From positions 1 to 64,000 of the forward strand of contig CAKTWP010000002.1 in NCBI GenBank assembly GCA_934630705.1: a stretch of 64,000 nucleotides of DNA, written 5' to 3'. Of this stretch, positions 60,777 through 64,000 are shown one piece after another. The position numbers and the translations under genes were made by a program. Source of the stretch: an uncultured Clostridia bacterium. Lineage in GTDB: Bacteria > Bacillota > Clostridia > Christensenellales > Aristaeellaceae. Numbering within the stretch: position 1 is the first letter of the stretch; each line of letters begins with the position of its first letter. The notes beneath the pieces were generated by a model, which saw only the letters and a program-made list of their open reading frames with translations, was not told where the DNA came from and made no database searches.

Positions 60777-61895
60777 TCAGTTCGTGGGCCGGGCCGGCGC
60801 GTTGCACTTTTCGCAGCGCAGCAGGTTCTTGAATTTCGTGGTGTTCAGATCCGAATAATAGAACTCATCTAACGGCCAGTACCGCTGATCCACGGCTGGG
60901 CAGTTGGCCATGGCGTGGTAATACTTGCCGCCGTCCTTATTGTAATAGAGAATTACGGCGTTGGCGTCACTGGGCGCGGGCGTGGCCGTGGGGGCGATGG
61001 TGGTGCCCACATAGGCGTCGTTTTCCGCCTGCTTGGCCTGCTCCGCCGCTTCGTCGATCACCGTGCCCCCCAGAGACTGGGGATCCACATACCATACGTC
61101 GTTCACCCGGAACAAAAGCACCTGCATCCGGTTCATTTCCGCCTGGGAAAAGCCTTCCCGGGCGATGAGCACCTTGAGGGTGATGGTGCGGGAGGAATCC
61201 GCTTCGCTGCCCTGCACGCTCTCGATCTGGTATTGCAGGGGCCGGCGATTGAGAATCAGCTGCCAGAGCTTTTCCTGGGGCGCATCCTGCTGGCTCACCC
61301 ATGAGGGCGCGCACAGCTCCAGCATGCTGGGGATATTATTCTCCGCCCAGTACTGCAAAAACAGCTCCAGCCGCTCCTGCGCGGCGGAAACGGTGGCCGC
61401 CGCCGGGGTTTCCGTGGGCTGCACCGCCTGGGTGGATTGCAGCATCGCGTTCAGAGCGCTTTGATCCACATTGCTGCCAAACAGCGCGCCCTGATCCGCC
61501 ATGGTTTTGCTGGTACGCTGGGTTTCCGGCCCCGGCCCATTCATAAACAGCGCCAGCCCGATCACCACCGCCAGCGCGCCGTAAACGATGGTCAGCGTGC
61601 TCCGGGCATTGCGCACGAACGCGCCCAGAACCCACATGGCCGCCACGGACAGGGCCGTCAGCACCAGAAACACGATTTTCAGCACATTGGAAGGAATCAG
61701 CAGCGACAGCAGAAACAGCACCGGCAGCCCCAGCGACAGCACGGCCGCCAGCACCTTAAACCGCCCGCCGCCCTTCCGCTTGGGGGAAGGCTGCTGCGGG
61801 TTCTGTCCGTCCCCGTTCCCCTGCTGTGGGGCGGGGCGCTTGTTTTTCATATTATAAAGCGGCGCCGAAGTGTATTGCCCACGATTTCCGTTCAT
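60777..61895 (-). CDS. Membrane protein of unknown function
   Basis: A 372-aa protein. After a Pro/Gln/Lys-rich cytosolic tail (NKRPAPQQGNGDGQNPQQ) there are three hydrophobic segments at about 48-68, 70-90 and 100-118 (VLAAVLSLGLPVLFLLSLLI is the first). An extracytoplasmic part contains a helical-beta domain (LELFLQYWAENNIPSMLELC…VNDVWYVDPQSL) and a C-terminal Cys-containing piece (YYHAMANCPAVDQRYWPL, LLRCEKCNAPAR). AAAGGAG precedes the ATG. I do not recognise the family. Confidence 0.8.
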   Translation of the reverse strand: MNGNRGQYTSAPLYNMKNKRPAPQQGNGDGQNPQQPSPKRKGGGRFKVLAAVLSLGLPVLFLLSLLIPSNVLKIVFLVLTALSVAAMWVLGAFVRNARSTLTIVYGALAVVIGLALFMNGPGPETQRTSKTMADQGALFGSNVDQSALNAMLQSTQAVQPTETPAAATVSAAQERLELFLQYWAENNIPSMLELCAPSWVSQQDAPQEKLWQLILNRRPLQYQIESVQGSEADSSRTITLKVLIAREGFSQAEMNRMQVLLFRVNDVWYVDPQSLGGTVIDEAAEQAKQAENDAYVGTTIAPTATPAPSDANAVILYYNKDGGKYYHAMANCPAVDQRYWPLDEFYYSDLNTTKFKNLLRCEKCNAPARPTN

Positions 61896-61942
61896 AAGGC
61901 GCTCCTTTCATACTCATCCAGTGTCACGCTTTCGCATCGTAT

Positions 61943-61970
61943 AGTATACCATATCGTAACAATTTGTAAA
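61943..61970 (-). promoter_or_regulatory. Promoter of the 60.8-61.9 kb membrane protein gene
   Basis: On the minus strand TTTACA (61965-61970), a 16-bp spacer and TATACT (61943-61948). Confidence 0.65.
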
Positions 61971-62061
61971 CAATTTTGACGCAAAAACGAGAAATTTTAC
62001 CAAGACTCCAGGCACGTTTGCATTCGGAGTCCCATTCATAGAACGAAACAGGGGCCGATTT

Positions 62062-62826
62062 TCATTCGCCCTCCCGGCAGACCACCGGATAAGGCCGGGG
62101 ATGCACAAAGCCCAGCTTGGCGGCCAGCGCCGCGCTGACAGGGGTCATGGCGTCCCAGTGCGGGCGCAGGCCCTTTTCCAGGCAGGCGAGCACAAAGGCC
62201 GCGCCGCAGGCCGTGGCCAGCCCCTGCCGGCGATAGGCGCCGGCCGTGTCGATTTCCACTTCCAGCTGCCCGTCCGCATGGGCATACGCCCCGCAGCCCG
62301 TCGCAATTTCATCGCCCTTCAGAGCGGCGATGGCCAGCCCGTGCCGGGAAAACGCGGCATAATCCGCATAATTGTTTACGATATCCCCAATGCCGCCTGC
62401 CATCCTGCAGGCTTCATACAGCGCCGGCGTATCCACCCTTTGCAGCCGGAACCCCGCCGGGGGCCGGGCCAGGCGGCGCAGCCGGGCTTCATCGAAATGG
62501 GCTGGGGTTTCCAGATCGAACCGGGTCATTTCCTCGCCCGCGCCCAGCGCTTTGGCCAGCGAAAGCCAATCCGGGCTGCCGGAGAAGGTGAGGAAGCCCC
62601 AGGGCTGCGCGTTCATGGCCGCCTGAATCAGGGCGGCCCGGGGTACGCCGCCCAAGAACGCGAACCCGCCCACCAGCACCATCCCGCTTTTTCCATCCGC
62701 GCTCAGCAGCGCCTGGCCCAGATGGCCCTGCAGCCCGGACAGCAGCAACGTGTCCCGGGCGCCGGGAAACAGAGGCAGCAGCGCCCGGCGTGCGTCCCGG
62801 CCGGTTAAGGGCCGCAGCTCATTCAT
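62062..62826 (-). CDS. GNAT-family acetyltransferase
   Basis: A 254-aa protein of the two-domain GNAT type (GNAT_acetyltran-like). The N-terminal half is a degenerate fold (GFLTFSGSPDWLSLAKALGA); the C-terminal half carries the acetyl-CoA loop DTAGAYRRQGLATACGAAFV and the final PVSAALAAKLGFVH. The ATG lies within the last codons of dnaX (8-bp overlap), so the gene is co-transcribed with the clamp loader gene. The substrate is unknown. Confidence 0.85.
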   Translation of the reverse strand: MNELRPLTGRDARRALLPLFPGARDTLLLSGLQGHLGQALLSADGKSGMVLVGGFAFLGGVPRAALIQAAMNAQPWGFLTFSGSPDWLSLAKALGAGEEMTRFDLETPAHFDEARLRRLARPPAGFRLQRVDTPALYEACRMAGGIGDIVNNYADYAAFSRHGLAIAALKGDEIATGCGAYAHADGQLEVEIDTAGAYRRQGLATACGAAFVLACLEKGLRPHWDAMTPVSAALAAKLGFVHPRPYPVVCREGE

Positions 62827-64000
62827 CGATCTGCACCTTGTCCCGGCCGAACATGTCGATCAGCCCGGCCAGATTCTTTTCATCCTGAGGCGCGGCCTCC
62901 TTGGGGGCCTGCTGTTCGCCCTGAGGATCGAATTTGCAATCGCCGCCGCCGCACTGCTTCAGCGCGGCTTCCACCTTGGCCCGCCGCTCCGAGGCGGAGA
63001 GCATGGTGACAAAAATCTCCGTGCCCGGGCCGAACAGGGCCTTATACGTGCCGTCCCGGTATCCGCCGTATTTCCCCTGAGACAGAGGGCCGAAAATGCC
63101 AGGATCCGTTTTTTTTAGGTATTTCAGCGCATCGTTCCACACGTCCTTGGGCGGCTTGCTGCCCGCAGGCACCGGGGTTTCCACGATGGGCGCTTCCCGG
63201 ATGGGGGCTTCGGGCCGGTTTGCCCGTCCCGCCGCCTGAACCGGGGCGGCGCGCACACCGTTCTTTTCCAGCTGGGCCAGCCGGTTTTCCAGCTCTCCGA
63301 TGCGCTCCAGCAGCGCTTCGATGTCCTGTTCCTGCGGCTGATCGCACACCCGCAGGGCGAAAATTTCCAGCACGGATCGGGCGGACGCGGCCCACCGGGT
63401 ATCCCCTTCTGCCTTCATGCACAGGTCCAGCGCCCGCAGCAGCCGCTGCTGGGAAAACTGGGCGGCCTGCTCCGCATAGCGCCGGGCGTTATCCCCGGTG
63501 GCCCCCAGCAGCGCGCCATCGGGACCACAGAGCTTGGCGGCCATCAGCAGCCGCAGATGGGCGGAGAGATCCTTGAGAAACACCTGCACATCCCGGCCGC
63601 CCCGCATCAGCTCATCCACCAGCCGCAGCGCTTCGCCGCCATTTTTTTCCGCCAGCGCACCGGCAAAGGAAAACAGAAACGCCCGATCCGCCGTGCCCAG
63701 CGCCTGGCGCACCGCTTCCTCGGTGATCTTTTCGCCGCCGCCCATGCACATATCCAGAATGGACAGCGCATCGCGCATGCCGCCTTCCGCCGCCCGGGCG
63801 ATCAGGCTCAGGGCTTCCGGCTCCGCCTCCGCCCCGGACGACTGCGCCACATGGGCCAGATGCCCGGCGATTTCCGCTTCGGAAAACCGTCCGAAATCAA
63901 ACCGCTGGCAGCGGGAGAGGATGGTGGAGGGCAATTTCTGGGGCTCGGTGGTGGCCAGGATAAACACCATGTATTCCGGCGGCTCTTCCAGGGTTTTCAG
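62819..64000 (-). CDS. dnaX: DNA polymerase III gamma/tau subunit, C-terminal two thirds (cut by window edge)
   Basis: The visible 393 residues run from TLEEPPEYMVFILATTEPQK (AAA+ sensor region) through STILSRCQRFDFGRFS, the lid, and the collar domain (LVDELMRGGRDVQVFLKDLS), to a Pro-rich tau-like linker and a C-terminal polymerase-contact-like domain. The N-terminal Walker A part is beyond the window. The presence of a long C-terminus implies a tau form. No frameshift slippery run was evident in the visible part. Confidence 0.95.
   Translation of the reverse strand: MKTLEEPPEYMVFILATTEPQKLPSTILSRCQRFDFGRFSEAEIAGHLAHVAQSSGAEAEPEALSLIARAAEGGMRDALSILDMCMGGGEKITEEAVRQALGTADRAFLFSFAGALAEKNGGEALRLVDELMRGGRDVQVFLKDLSAHLRLLMAAKLCGPDGALLGATGDNARRYAEQAAQFSQQRLLRALDLCMKAEGDTRWAASARSVLEIFALRVCDQPQEQDIEALLERIGELENRLAQLEKNGVRAAPVQAAGRANRPEAPIREAPIVETPVPAGSKPPKDVWNDALKYLKKTDPGIFGPLSQGKYGGYRDGTYKALFGPGTEIFVTMLSASERRAKVEAALKQCGGGDCKFDPQGEQQAPKEAAPQDEKNLAGLIDMFGRDKVQIDE

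Overview
The window looks like a chromosome segment of a high-GC Bacillota, probably a gut Clostridia (Christensenellales/Oscillospirales-like). The basis is Gram-positive Shine-Dalgarno sites, sigma-A-type promoters with 16-18 bp spacers, a CIRCE-controlled groESL, a T-box before alaS, a fused IspDF, a DUF4364 regulator, noc next to rsmG, and ECF vitamin transport. The order-level placement is inference. No rRNA or tRNA gene was seen.

Layout. 0-0.5 kb: the end of a tyrosine integrase facing the 3' end of guaA, a known attachment site, so an integrated element appears to lie to the left. 0.5-2.1 kb: guaA. 2.15-8.3 kb: a complete cobalamin-uptake operon made of promoter, cobalamin riboswitch, 10-bp terminator hairpin, a small unknown gene, two secreted or anchored DUF4430 (transcobalamin-like) proteins, and ECF transporter genes for EcfT, a fused double ATPase and a CbrT-like S component. 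8.9-16.5 kb (minus): mrp, an acyltransferase, a large TPR-like membrane protein, a secreted protein and pyrimidine-nucleoside phosphorylase. 16.6-23.2 kb (minus): DUF1003, RimK-like ATP-grasp, zinc-ribbon membrane protein, pfkA, a HerA-like ATPase, ispDF and DUF4364. 23.5-30.3 kb (plus): two metallo-beta-lactamase-fold proteins, comEC, holA, rsmG and noc. 30.6-37.2 kb: rhaB, a mutY-GNAT fusion, mazF, and a short alaS behind a T-box and 91-bp tandem repeats. 37.5-42.7 kb: groES-groEL, a MATE exporter behind an attenuator-like leader, nagB and a broken maa gene.

43.0-54.3 kb: a complete type I-E CRISPR-Cas locus (cas3, cse1, cse2, cas7, cas5, cas6e, cas1, cas2-DnaQ fusion) with 32 repeats plus one decayed repeat. 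Its coding regions look less GC-rich than the flanks. 54.4-55.2 kb: remnants resembling a toxin tail and an acidic immunity-like protein. 55.2-64 kb: a sugar isomerase, two GerMN lipoproteins, DUF6062, a SPOR protein, a membrane protein, a GNAT protein and the 3' part of dnaX.

Two themes run through the window. One is RNA-level control: a B12 riboswitch, a T-box, and a probable leader-peptide attenuator for the MATE pump. The other is an intergenic palindromic repeat family with at least eight copies in 64 kb (core like CTTTGGCCGCAAAG inside a G-rich/C-rich stem), often preceded by a second hairpin ending in GGGGCGC. All positions and motifs were read by eye; no database search was run.
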